From positions 1 through 64,000 of the forward strand of contig PBIN01000001.1 in assembly GCA_002720855.1 (NCBI GenBank): DNA of 64,000 nucleotides, read 5' to 3'. Positions 56,485 to 64,000 of this stretch are shown in pieces; position 1 is the first letter of the stretch; each line of letters starts with the position of its first letter. The notes under the pieces were generated by a model, which saw only the letters and a program-made list of their open reading frames with translations, searched no databases and was not told the DNA's origin. The DNA comes from Rhodospirillaceae bacterium (GTDB lineage: Bacteria; Pseudomonadota; Alphaproteobacteria; MPNO01; UBA2964). The position numbers and the translations under genes were made by a program.

Positions 56485-57699
56485 TCAGTCTTTCTTAGCG
56501 TCGGGGAAGTATCGCGGATCGGAAATAACCGCCCCAAACTGTTGTTGGGCATACATGATAGCCGCAACATCCCATGCCATACTGTTTTGCGATGTTGCTG
56601 CGTGTACATCACGGACTGCCCTTTGATAAGGGCTATCAAACCCGAGACCCCTGCCGCCTGCAAGTGGGAATAGCCTCTCCACTGCCTGAACGCACAACTT
56701 GCCGGCAAAGGCATTGTTTCTACGCCAGCGAGCCCTTTGTTCCTGAGTAGGTGGATCATCCGTCTCGGCCACCAGATTACTTTCTCTGAAATCTTCTTGC
56801 ATGAGCGCTCGTGCTGCTTCCAGCTCCGCACTCGCTTCGGCGACGCGTGCTTGCACAGTTCCCTGTTCGCTCAATTTAATCCCGCCGACGGACTTTCGTG
56901 TTGCGAGCTCTGCCCACATTGAGTCCAAAGCACCGATAGCCACGCCATAAGCGGTCGACGCAAACTGTTTTGTTCCCATGGCAAACAAAGGGATTTTGTA
57001 CAGCGGGTTCGGATTTACGGCGCTTCCAGGGGTTGGACCACCTTGTACCTGAGCTGCGGGTATCGCCCGATGTTCCGGAATAAAAACATTCTCTAGAACA
57101 AAGGAACGACTCCCCGTTCCAGCCAGGCCACTTGGATTCCAGTCATCGACCATTTCCGAAAAGTCTGTTTTTGGTACCAGAGCAAACTGATGTTGCGGCG
57201 GACCATTTTCTTGCGGCACGAATAGTTGAACATTGCTCCAATCCGCGAAATCGATACCGCTGGAAAAGCCCCATATACCATCAGCAACCCAACCGCCATC
57301 AACGACTTTGACCGAAGCGCCTTTGCCCGGAAAAGACGACGCAATGACGGCATCGGGGTTATCCGCCCAGACATCATCTTGGGCCTGTTCGCACTTCATG
57401 CCATTGATCCAGCTCTGTCCTGTCAGGTTGGTAAATACCCAACAGCTTGAACCACAACCCCGGCCCAATTCGGCTGCAACATCAAGGATACAATCCCAAC
57501 TCAATTCATAGCCACCATACCGGCGTGGCTGAAACATTCTAAAGAATCCAGCTTCTAGAAATTCCTGATGCGTAATGTCAGGGAGACGCCTGTCTTTCTC
57601 CGCCTGGGGCGCCCGCTCGCGCAACACCGGAACTAGGTCGCGAGCCCGTTCTGCCAATTCTTCGCGTGATGTTTCAGCGGTTTGTCCAGAATCGGGCAT
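56485..57699 (-). CDS. acyl-CoA-dehydrogenase-fold flavin-dependent monooxygenase
   Basis: 404 residues resembling HsaA/HpaB-C-type two-component hydroxylases (ACAD fold, C2 family). N-terminal ARDLVPVLRERAPQAEKDRR, then GRGCGSSCWVFTNLTGQSWI, DDWNPSGLAGTGSRSFVLENV, and the C-terminal ERLFPLAGGRGLGFDSPYQR. Such enzymes hydroxylate an aromatic using reduced flavin from a separate reductase, which is not in the window. ATG at 57699 is used; a TTG lies just upstream. Paralogous to the gene at 58289 but not a recent duplicate. Confidence 0.86.
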   Translation of the reverse strand: MPDSGQTAETSREELAERARDLVPVLRERAPQAEKDRRLPDITHQEFLEAGFFRMFQPRRYGGYELSWDCILDVAAELGRGCGSSCWVFTNLTGQSWINGMKCEQAQDDVWADNPDAVIASSFPGKGASVKVVDGGWVADGIWGFSSGIDFADWSNVQLFVPQENGPPQHQFALVPKTDFSEMVDDWNPSGLAGTGSRSFVLENVFIPEHRAIPAAQVQGGPTPGSAVNPNPLYKIPLFAMGTKQFASTAYGVAIGALDSMWAELATRKSVGGIKLSEQGTVQARVAEASAELEAARALMQEDFRESNLVAETDDPPTQEQRARWRRNNAFAGKLCVQAVERLFPLAGGRGLGFDSPYQRAVRDVHAATSQNSMAWDVAAIMYAQQQFGAVISDPRYFPDAKKD

Positions 57700-57736
57700 C
57701 AACAATCCAATTGAGAAAATCTACGGGGGCCAAATG

Positions 57737-58246
57737 TTATTCTTTACGAATATAGGAAACGAAGACCAGCAGATTAACAATTTTATCTTCTTCATCCACC
57801 AGCGGCAAAATGATGTCTTCGCCATAGAGGAAATCTGCGTGCGGACCCACATAGGGTATTCGGCTTAAAAGCGGATTCCGGGTCACAGCAACATGTTCGC
57901 AACTTTCCCAGATACGACTGGGCGACTTCTGATGCTCTATTTCTGACATCCAGAAACCCGTCCAGTTCTCTGCGAGATGTTCGGAAACAAATGTACCAAT
58001 TACGCGATATTTAAAATCCGTTGGGTTGTCCTGAACATCCAACAGCACGATGTGGGGCATCAGCTTTGGAACATCGAAAGGATCAAAAATATCGCGGCGC
58101 GGTAGCGCTTGACCTTCACGAAGACTGTTCCAAAAGGAAAAACCGTCCTGAATGATTGATGACCGTTGAGACAACGCTTCCCAGAAAGCCGCCTCCTCAG
58201 AGGCCGTTAATTCAGCAGAAGTAGGCTCCAATTCTTCATCGACCAT
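57737..58246 (-). CDS. PAS domain protein (PF07310-like)
   Basis: 169 residues. FWNSLREGQALPRRDIFDPF then DVPKLMPHIVLLDVQDNPTD and FKYRVIGTFVSEHLAENW follow the pattern of the PAS_5 family, which is abundant in Rhodospirillales and often occurs as a stand-alone protein of unknown function. There is no output domain. It sits between the two monooxygenase genes on the same strand, so it may sense a substrate or redox state for the cluster; that is inference. Confidence 0.75.
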   Translation of the reverse strand: MVDEELEPTSAELTASEEAAFWEALSQRSSIIQDGFSFWNSLREGQALPRRDIFDPFDVPKLMPHIVLLDVQDNPTDFKYRVIGTFVSEHLAENWTGFWMSEIEHQKSPSRIWESCEHVAVTRNPLLSRIPYVGPHADFLYGEDIILPLVDEEDKIVNLLVFVSYIRKE

Positions 58247-58288
58247 TTTAGATCACTCAATAGCAACGATAAGTTATTATACTATCCG

Positions 58289-59479
58289 CTAAACGAATGG
58301 ACCAGTGGGCCCAAGGCCCAGTTCAACCCGTCCGGCGTTCTCCGCAGCAAACTCAGGCAAAATAACAAAATGGCTGCGCAACACATGAATGTCGCGGAAA
58401 GCTCGCTGCAGCGCATTTCCATCCATCATGACGCCCGTGCCGGCGTCACAGAATAAGTCGTAAACAAGTTCGCTGCAGATACGCACATTCTCTACCATGG
58501 ACATCCGGTACTTAACCCTGCCGGAAACTGAAATTCGATCGCCTGATTCCAGCTTTTCCATAAGTTCGCTTGCAAGCTCCAGCATAGTTCTGCGAGCGAT
58601 CTCAGCTTGAGCAATAGCCCGTCCGAGACGCCGTTGCGAAGACGCCCATTCCGATTGGGCTGATGGCATACGGGCATTAGTCCGTGTCTCCAACCGTTCA
58701 CGATAGGCTTCGATAGCGCCTTCAGCCAGGCCTACTGCAGGCGCGGCAACGGCAAAAGCAAACACTGTTGAATTTGGGCTGCCCTGATACAGAGTACCTT
58801 TGTTAACCGCGGCACCGGGAATACCGTTTGCCTCTGCTTCTTTAAAACAAAGGATTCGATGATCAGGTACAAATTCTTCCGACAGAGAGACTGTCTTGCT
58901 GCCTGTCCCCTTCATTCCAAGGCAGTACCAGTCGTCGGTAACAGACACTGATGATTTCGGAATTAGGCAGGTAAGACTTCGTTTTTCATTATCAGGATCG
59001 CGGGCGCTGAGCATAAGCCAGTTGGCCTGATCGACACCGGATACATAAGGCCAACTACCGGTGAGGCTTACACCTCCCTTGGCCCGGTTAGCCGTAATTG
59101 TCGCACCCATGACCAAACAGGTAAATAGCGGGGTTTCCGTAGCACGCACTTCCTCCTGAGCTTCGGGAGGATACCAGCCAACGAGGTAATTCTGATTTCC
59201 AATAAGGCTATGCAGCCATGCAGTGGAACCACACCCACGTGCTGTTTCCATTACAGCTTCCAGCTGCGTCGTCAGCCCCAAACCAAGCCCGCCAAGCCCC
59301 GGTGCAAGCAAAATCCGCAATAATCCGGAATCCGTAAATCGATCATGGACCTCCGGCAACATTGAGCGGTTCTGCTCCGTTTCATCTGCCTTTTCACGCA
59401 AGAATGGAACGAGTTCACTAGCACGCCGAACCATATCGTCATGAGTCAATGACTGACCCTGAATTGTGCTACCTTCCAT
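58289..59479 (-). CDS. acyl-CoA-dehydrogenase-fold flavin-dependent monooxygenase
   Basis: 396 residues, related at low level to the gene at 56485. ASELVPFLREKADETEQNRS opens the ACAD N-domain, followed by ARGCGSTAWLHSLIGNQNYL, DDWYCLGMKGTGSKTVSLSE and the C-terminal LFCDAGTGVMMDGNALQRAF. This pattern fits HsaA/HpaB-like hydroxylases. First of the minus-strand run 59479→55967 (monooxygenase, PAS, monooxygenase, VOC). ATG at 59479 is preferred over a TTG at 59491. The substrate is not inferable. Confidence 0.86.
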   Translation of the reverse strand: MEGSTIQGQSLTHDDMVRRASELVPFLREKADETEQNRSMLPEVHDRFTDSGLLRILLAPGLGGLGLGLTTQLEAVMETARGCGSTAWLHSLIGNQNYLVGWYPPEAQEEVRATETPLFTCLVMGATITANRAKGGVSLTGSWPYVSGVDQANWLMLSARDPDNEKRSLTCLIPKSSVSVTDDWYCLGMKGTGSKTVSLSEEFVPDHRILCFKEAEANGIPGAAVNKGTLYQGSPNSTVFAFAVAAPAVGLAEGAIEAYRERLETRTNARMPSAQSEWASSQRRLGRAIAQAEIARRTMLELASELMEKLESGDRISVSGRVKYRMSMVENVRICSELVYDLFCDAGTGVMMDGNALQRAFRDIHVLRSHFVILPEFAAENAGRVELGLGPTGPFV

Positions 59480-59633
59480 TTTCAAACTCAAACCGCCGAT
59501 TGATGGAAACAGTCACTCGGAAACATGCTGGTAACAGCCTCAATCTTTCTTCCTTAAAACCGGAAATACCGGTACCTGTCCGATTGATTTTCGATCAAGC
59601 AATAATGATCTATCTGCTGTCCGGGCGCCAGCG

Positions 59634-60077
59634 CTAAGGCGCCATATCCTTTTTAGTAAGCTCTTCAATGGCAGCCTCGGATTTGCTGAGACCCGCCAGC
59701 CCCATGCCACGGAGGATGTTTGGTGCCTTGGTAAACTGGATATCGTTGTAGGGAACGACCTCCACCCGATTACCCCATGGGTCCCGAAAGTTCATGCCGC
59801 GCTCAAGCATTTCAACACCTAATTCTTCCAGTGCTTTCTTTACGGGTTCGCGATCATCAACAACGAATCCGAAATGACGTGCACCATCTGCTTCCTGCGT
59901 TTTTCCCAATCTCAACTGGATAAACTGATCCCCGAGATCAATGAAGGCGTTGTGATCATTCCTTCCGCGCAGATCGAATTCAAAAAGCTTCCCGTAAAAC
60001 GCCAGTGCGTCATCTAAGTCCCCAACTTCGAGGACGATGTGATTAATGCCCAAAGCACGGGCCTTATTTTTAACCAT
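59634..60077 (-). CDS. VOC family protein (glyoxalase/dioxygenase superfamily)
   Basis: 147 residues: ALGINHIVLEVGDLDDALAF with a candidate metal His, RHFGFVVDDREPVKKALEEL, and FRDPWGNRVEVVPYND with the metal-ligand Glu. One full VOC module pair of bleomycin-resistance/glyoxalase length. ATG 60077 follows AGGGAGGAAACC, a strong site; the open frame extends to 60236 and would overlap the divergent PhyH gene. Probable partner of the adjacent catabolic genes. Confidence 0.87.
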   Translation of the reverse strand: MVKNKARALGINHIVLEVGDLDDALAFYGKLFEFDLRGRNDHNAFIDLGDQFIQLRLGKTQEADGARHFGFVVDDREPVKKALEELGVEMLERGMNFRDPWGNRVEVVPYNDIQFTKAPNILRGMGLAGLSKSEAAIEELTKKDMAP

Positions 60078-60192
60078 GGTTTCCTCCCTAGTTTCGATCA
60101 CTATAGCCCGAAATTTGTTTTTAGGGACGCGCTCTTGGGTTTCGTGTCTATTCAGGCAAGAATGTCCGTGAGGAAGACCAAGAGGGTTTACG

Positions 60193-61023
60193 ATGCCAAA
60201 AGTCTTGACTGACGAACAAGTCAAACAATTCAACAAGGACGGATTCCTGTTTCCGGTGGAAGCCTACACCCGAGAAGAAGCATCATTGTTGCATAGCAAG
60301 TTTGTGGCTATGGAAGAAAAGTTGGGTCACGAACCACAGATGAAATTCCGTATCAAAGCGCACTTACCTTTCCCCTGGCTATGCGATGTCGTACGCAATT
60401 CAAAACTTGTTGACGCATTAGAAGATATTTTAGGTCCCAATGTTCTGTGCTGGGGCGCTTCTTTCTTTACAAAGAAGGCAAATGATCCCCGGTTCGTATC
60501 CTGGCATACAGACAGTTTCTATTATGGATTAGAGCCCGCCGAGACCGTAACCGCTTGGCTCGCTTTTAATGATTCCACGGTCGAGTCTGGTTGCGTTCAA
60601 TATATTCCCGGCACACACAAAGGCCCGCCTGCAGTCCATGAAATCAAAATGCACGAACACAACCTCGTCCCGCAGGGCCAGACAGTTGTCGATGTCCCGG
60701 AAGATGAGTCAGTTTACGCAGAAGTTCATGCCGGTCAGGTTGTTTTGCATCATGAAAGCATCGTCCATGGGTCCGGACCAAACAATGCCAATCATCCTCG
60801 GGTGGGTTTCTCGATCCACTATATTGCGCCAAATGTGAAAGAAACCCGTTTTGAAGGTGCTACAGCCATGGTGGTCAGGGGTAAAAATGTAGGCAACAAT
60901 TGGGGGATCGACCCTGAACCAAAGCACGACTACGATCCTGACTGTATCAAGTTCATGGAAGAAACCCGCGCAAAATTTACAAACTCCACGGCTCAGAAAA
61001 TAGCCGTTGGCGGACGGAGCTAA
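60193..61023 (+). CDS. phytanoyl-CoA dioxygenase (PhyH) family Fe(II)/2-oxoglutarate oxygenase
   Basis: 276-residue PhyH-fold oxygenase. The iron-binding H-x-D is in SWHTDSFYYGL and the distal His in HHESIVHGSGPN; the 2-oxoglutarate-binding Arg is in NHPRVGFSIHYI. Such enzymes hydroxylate aliphatic substrates, including non-CoA compounds, with loss of CO2 from 2-oxoglutarate. It is divergent from the VOC gene (115-nt gap, probable regulatory region) and four bases upstream of the zinc-ADH start. Confidence 0.91.
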   Translation: MPKVLTDEQVKQFNKDGFLFPVEAYTREEASLLHSKFVAMEEKLGHEPQMKFRIKAHLPFPWLCDVVRNSKLVDALEDILGPNVLCWGASFFTKKANDPRFVSWHTDSFYYGLEPAETVTAWLAFNDSTVESGCVQYIPGTHKGPPAVHEIKMHEHNLVPQGQTVVDVPEDESVYAEVHAGQVVLHHESIVHGSGPNNANHPRVGFSIHYIAPNVKETRFEGATAMVVRGKNVGNNWGIDPEPKHDYDPDCIKFMEETRAKFTNSTAQKIAVGGRS

Positions 61024-61027
61024 TCGA

Positions 61028-62143
61028 ATGACCGAAACAGCCTATGCTGCAGTACTTGTTGAAAAACGCAAATTTGAAACACGGGAGGTGCCGATACCCG
61101 ACATTGGTGCGGACGAAGGTATTTTGCGCATTGAAGCGGCGGGGCTCTGTGGTACGGATTACGAACAGTATGACGGGCATTTTATTGGTACTCCGCACGG
61201 CAAACTTCCGATCACACCTGGTCATGAGATATTTGGCTGGATCGACAAAGCCGGTGCCAACTTGGCAAAAAAATGGAATGTAAAAGAAGGCGACAGAGTG
61301 ATCGTCGAAACTTCAATTCCCTGCGGTGAATGCCTTGCCTGTCATGACGGGCGGCCGATCTTTTGCGATTCAAATATGGGGTATGGGCTGCGCATGGGAT
61401 TCGATACTGAACCGCATCTTTGGGGCGGATATGCCTCTCACCTCTATCTGCACCCAAATACACGGATGCATAAAATTCCCGAACATATCCCTACCGACAT
61501 AATGAGTCTTAACAATCCGCTATCCAACGTCGTTCGCTGGGCATGGGCGCGCCCCAACCTCAGGGAAGGTCAGACGATTGTAATTGAGGGACCCGGTCAG
61601 CGCGGTCTTTTGGCAGTGCTGGTTGCAAAAGAAGCGGGGGCCGGCCAAATCATCGTAACCGGTACGGCCGCAGATACTTATCGGCTAGAGATCGCCAAGG
61701 AACTTGGCGCCGATGCCACCATCAATGTTCAGGAAGAAGATCCCGTCGAACGGGTGCATGAACTCACCGGCGGCCGGAAAGCCGATATCGTTCTGGACGT
61801 TTCCATGGGTTCAACCGAGCCTTTGATCCAGGGCGTTGAAATGCTCAAGAAAGGCGGAACGTTGGTTGTCGCCGGCGTCAAAACCCATAACGCTCTCAAT
61901 AATTTTTATAGCGATAAATTACTATTCAATGAGATTTCTATGCTGGGTGTGCTGTCTTCCGATTGGGAAGACACGTCCCGTGCCGTCGGAATACTTACTG
62001 ACAAATGGCAGGATCTTGGAAAACTCTGCACCCACAACTATACGCTAGGAGAAGCGGAGAAAGCTGTGAAACTGCTTGGTCGTGAAATCCAGGACGGTGA
62101 CGAACCAATCCATATCCATCTCGATACAACCGTCGCCCCTTAA
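61028..62143 (+). CDS. zinc-dependent alcohol dehydrogenase (MDR family)
   Basis: 371-residue MDR enzyme. Catalytic zinc ligands in AAGLCGTDYE and TPGHEIFGW. Structural-zinc knuckle CGECLACHDGRPIFCDS with four Cys. NAD-binding loop in VIEGPGQRGLLAVLVAKEAG, where the usual GxGxxG is GPGQRG. It presumably oxidises the hydroxylated product of the PhyH oxygenase, since the two genes are coupled in order (four-base gap); inference. The ATG at 61028 is the first after the PhyH stop. Confidence 0.92.
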   Translation: MTETAYAAVLVEKRKFETREVPIPDIGADEGILRIEAAGLCGTDYEQYDGHFIGTPHGKLPITPGHEIFGWIDKAGANLAKKWNVKEGDRVIVETSIPCGECLACHDGRPIFCDSNMGYGLRMGFDTEPHLWGGYASHLYLHPNTRMHKIPEHIPTDIMSLNNPLSNVVRWAWARPNLREGQTIVIEGPGQRGLLAVLVAKEAGAGQIIVTGTAADTYRLEIAKELGADATINVQEEDPVERVHELTGGRKADIVLDVSMGSTEPLIQGVEMLKKGGTLVVAGVKTHNALNNFYSDKLLFNEISMLGVLSSDWEDTSRAVGILTDKWQDLGKLCTHNYTLGEAEKAVKLLGREIQDGDEPIHIHLDTTVAP

Positions 62144-62152
62144 GGAAACCTC

Positions 62153-63118
62153 ATGAGTGACAGACTCTCCATCCGGCTCGCCGCTGGCTCCGGACCAACA
62201 TTTGGTGTCGATGACCTCTCTTGCGCGGCAGCAACCCTACTAGGCTGCTGGGAAGATGAGGGACTCGACGTAACCTGGACACCGGTACATGGCGGTGTCG
62301 CCGCCATGCAGGCTGTGCTTGATGATGTCGTTGATGTTTCTTATGGCGGTTTGGGACCTGTTCTCAAATTTAGATCGGAGGGACAGCCGGTTCGTGTCAT
62401 TGTGTCGATGGCACGCGGACTAGCACAGAATCTCGTTACTCAGAAAAGGATCACTGATCCCGAACAACTTCGCGGCTGTTCATGGGCACTCGACGGGTTT
62501 GGCGCTCTTAGCCACCATATGGCACGCTTATTGGTTGCTGCTCTGAACATCGACGAAAATGAAATAGACTGGCAGGCCGTTGGACCACCACCGGAACGCA
62601 TTGACCGTCTACTGGCGGATACCATTGATGTTTCATTGATCCGGGTAGAGGAAGCCATTTCGTTAAATCATGACGAAAGCAATAATCTCCATAATTTGCT
62701 TGGATTTGCGGATCTTAAGAAACTGGTTCCTGTCCAGCCCCACGGCGTGCTCGGAACAACCGAAGCATATGAGAACGATCATCCGGAAGAGCTCGTGCGC
62801 CTGACACGGGGTATGATTAAAGCGTCACGCGCTCTGCATGAGGATTTTTCCAACTTTAAGAAGGTTTACGATCACTATGTCACTGTCCCTGTTCCGGACG
62901 AGGACGTAAGAAAAATCTGGCAACAGGAACATGACACCGCTGGCTTTGCTGTTAATGGCGAGCTGACCCATGGCCATTGGCGAGATGAAATGGACCTGTT
63001 TTACAAGCTCAATCCGGACTTGCCGCGCGTAACACGTGAAGATGTAATCGCCGAGAATTTTGTGGCGGACGCCTTAGCGGCGATCGGTGTCGTATCAGGC
63101 GAAGACGCGCCGGAGTAA
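62153..63118 (+). CDS. NMT1/THI5-fold (periplasmic-binding-protein type II) protein without signal peptide
   Basis: 321 residues with a SsuA/TauA/NMT1 fold: LRCSWALDG-type ligand segment near EQLRGCSWALDGFGALS, and GVAAMQAVLDDVVDVSYGGL. The N-terminus MSDRLSIRLAAGSGPTFGVD lacks a signal peptide and no ABC transporter genes are adjacent, so it is unlikely to be a periplasmic binding protein. The same fold is used by cytosolic enzymes such as 4,5-dihydroxyphthalate decarboxylase, about 330 residues long. An enzyme role in the island is plausible but unproven. Nine bases from the ADH stop. Confidence 0.8.
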   Translation: MSDRLSIRLAAGSGPTFGVDDLSCAAATLLGCWEDEGLDVTWTPVHGGVAAMQAVLDDVVDVSYGGLGPVLKFRSEGQPVRVIVSMARGLAQNLVTQKRITDPEQLRGCSWALDGFGALSHHMARLLVAALNIDENEIDWQAVGPPPERIDRLLADTIDVSLIRVEEAISLNHDESNNLHNLLGFADLKKLVPVQPHGVLGTTEAYENDHPEELVRLTRGMIKASRALHEDFSNFKKVYDHYVTVPVPDEDVRKIWQQEHDTAGFAVNGELTHGHWRDEMDLFYKLNPDLPRVTREDVIAENFVADALAAIGVVSGEDAPE

Positions 63119-63125
63119 TGCGGCG

Positions 63126-63851
63126 CTATTCCGCAAACAATCGACCCAGTGCGGTAATATTATCGCGGTGACCGGCGAGACGCAGCGCGGACCAGAGCGC
63201 TGCCTGATTGCTGGTAATGACCGGCCTGTCTAGTTCGGACTCCAAAGCTGGAATGACCTCGACGCTTCGGATATTTGCGCAACTGATGAAATAGGCGTCT
63301 GCATCGTCGTTACGCATCGCTCTCGTATTCTCGAACCAATATTCCGGCGGCGTACTGCAGTAAGCGTCACTACCGCCGAGCCCCATTGCCTTGTCGGAAA
63401 CTATTTCCAAACCCGCTTCCCTTAGAAACTCTAATTTTCGATCATGTCCTTCTTGCGGCGTTTCCGAAATAAAAACCAGCTTCTTCGCCTCCAGGGCATC
63501 AAATGCATCCATCAGAGAAGACGCCGCCGATGCGGCCGGTTTGCCGGTTAATTCTTCAATTTCAGAGATAATATCCCGCTCCTTCTCAACACCGCCAGAC
63601 ATCGATGTCCCAGTACATTGCAGCACTGTTACATCGCATTTTGCATCGCCAAGAAGTTCTGCTGCCAGCAAAATGTGTGGCGTTAGCTCGTCCAAAGGCG
63701 CGCGATGCCGGTTGGTCATCCCGATGCGATTAAAGTGTGGCACAACATCATTGGGGCAATAATGCTGAAGCTGTGGTTCGACCATCCTGTTAGAAGAAGG
63801 GATGATAAACCCTAACCGGGCACGCGGAACGATTGGATCAAACCCGCTCAT
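63126..63851 (-). CDS. maleate cis-trans isomerase/Asp-Glu racemase family protein
   Basis: 241 residues: ARLGFIIPSSNRMVEPQLQH at the N-terminus, the first catalytic Cys in VLQCTGTSMSGGVEKE, and the second in YFISCANIRSVEVI, as in maleate isomerase and arylmalonate decarboxylase. Maleate isomerases convert maleate to fumarate at the end of nicotinate and gentisate-type pathways. It directly follows the amidohydrolase (TGA then ATG). The exact reaction is not decided by sequence. Confidence 0.88.
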   Translation of the reverse strand: MSGFDPIVPRARLGFIIPSSNRMVEPQLQHYCPNDVVPHFNRIGMTNRHRAPLDELTPHILLAAELLGDAKCDVTVLQCTGTSMSGGVEKERDIISEIEELTGKPAASAASSLMDAFDALEAKKLVFISETPQEGHDRKLEFLREAGLEIVSDKAMGLGGSDAYCSTPPEYWFENTRAMRNDDADAYFISCANIRSVEVIPALESELDRPVITSNQAALWSALRLAGHRDNITALGRLFAE

Positions 63852-64000
63852 TCAGGTGCCGAGAATAAGTTTTCTTGTATTATCTTCGTAGATCGCCTGC
63901 CGATCGTCGTCAGTGCAATTCAGAGTTTCAATGACATTGATCGTATCGCGAATATTGTCTTCCCCACCTGAAAGATCGTACGGCGCATCGGTCGCAAAGA
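63852..64000 (-). CDS. amidohydrolase family protein, C-terminal fragment
   Basis: About 48 residues of the C-terminus are inside the window. FATDAPYDLSGGEDNIRDTI contains the late Asp that binds metal in PF04909 amidohydrolases (ACMSD-like decarboxylases), and CTDDDRQAIYEDNTRKLILGT is the usual terminal helix. It runs off the right edge. It is the gene before the maleate-isomerase-like gene in the same operon. Confidence 0.75.
   Translation of the reverse strand, partial: FATDAPYDLSGGEDNIRDTINVIETLNCTDDDRQAIYEDNTRKLILGT

Overview
The window reads as chromosomal DNA of an alphaproteobacterium, most likely from the Rhodospirillales or a neighbouring marine/soil order. The reasons are the cckA–recA–alaS neighbourhood, a GTTC-N7-GTTC type SOS box upstream of recA, a CckA-like hybrid kinase, a hopanoid side-chain cassette (hpnL-I-J-K), a PF07310-type PAS protein, and many acyl-CoA, VOC and Rieske catabolic genes. 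There is no phage, integrase, IS element or CRISPR array. Gene packing is very tight, with many ATGA/TGATG overlaps and convergent genes that share stop codons.

Region by region. 0–6 kb: a PAS-protein fragment at the edge, then a minus-strand block ppx/gppA–rlmE–guaB–GNAT–guaA (purine and rRNA housekeeping) and a tRNA-Gln. 6–10.4 kb: a TPR gene cut off in its 3' half and joined directly to the 3' half of an RND efflux gene, followed by an AMP-forming acyl-CoA ligase and an unknown gene. 10.4–20.2 kb: LysM envelope protein, lipoprotein, LOG protein, alaS, recA and cckA. 20.4–24.2 kb: small accessory genes (GFA, Sel1, nitronate monooxygenase, VOC, small unknowns). 24.2–29 kb: a translationally coupled envelope-glycan operon (GT9, two GT4, AsnB-type amidotransferase). 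29–31 kb: ygfZ and an HpaI-type aldolase.

31–35.6 kb: a multi-PAS/GAF histidine kinase whose gene is split into two frames, followed by its HPt protein. 35.8–46.8 kb: catabolic genes (acyl-CoA ligase, quinone-oxidoreductase-like ADH, thioesterase, ornithine cyclodeaminase-like protein, Rieske oxygenase, TauE permease, UbiD decarboxylase with a tiny coupled partner, a hydroxymuconic-semialdehyde-type ALDH), plus a glutamine amidotransferase and msrA. 46.8–52.8 kb: a hopanoid decoration cassette, hpnL–hpnI–hpnJ–hpnK, flanked by two different CDP-alcohol phosphatidyltransferases. 52.8–56.4 kb: an isocitrate-lyase-superfamily enzyme, a small unknown, an ABC-F ATPase and a VOC protein. 56.5–64 kb: a second catabolic island with two acyl-CoA-dehydrogenase-fold monooxygenases, a PAS protein, a VOC protein, a PhyH dioxygenase, a zinc ADH, a signal-less NMT1-fold protein, a maleate-isomerase-like enzyme and the end of an amidohydrolase.

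The points most worth following are the hopanoid cassette with its two CDP-alcohol transferases, hpnK's apparent CTG start, the TPR/RND deletion scar, the frame-split sensor kinase, and the two catabolic islands whose substrates cannot be read from sequence alone.
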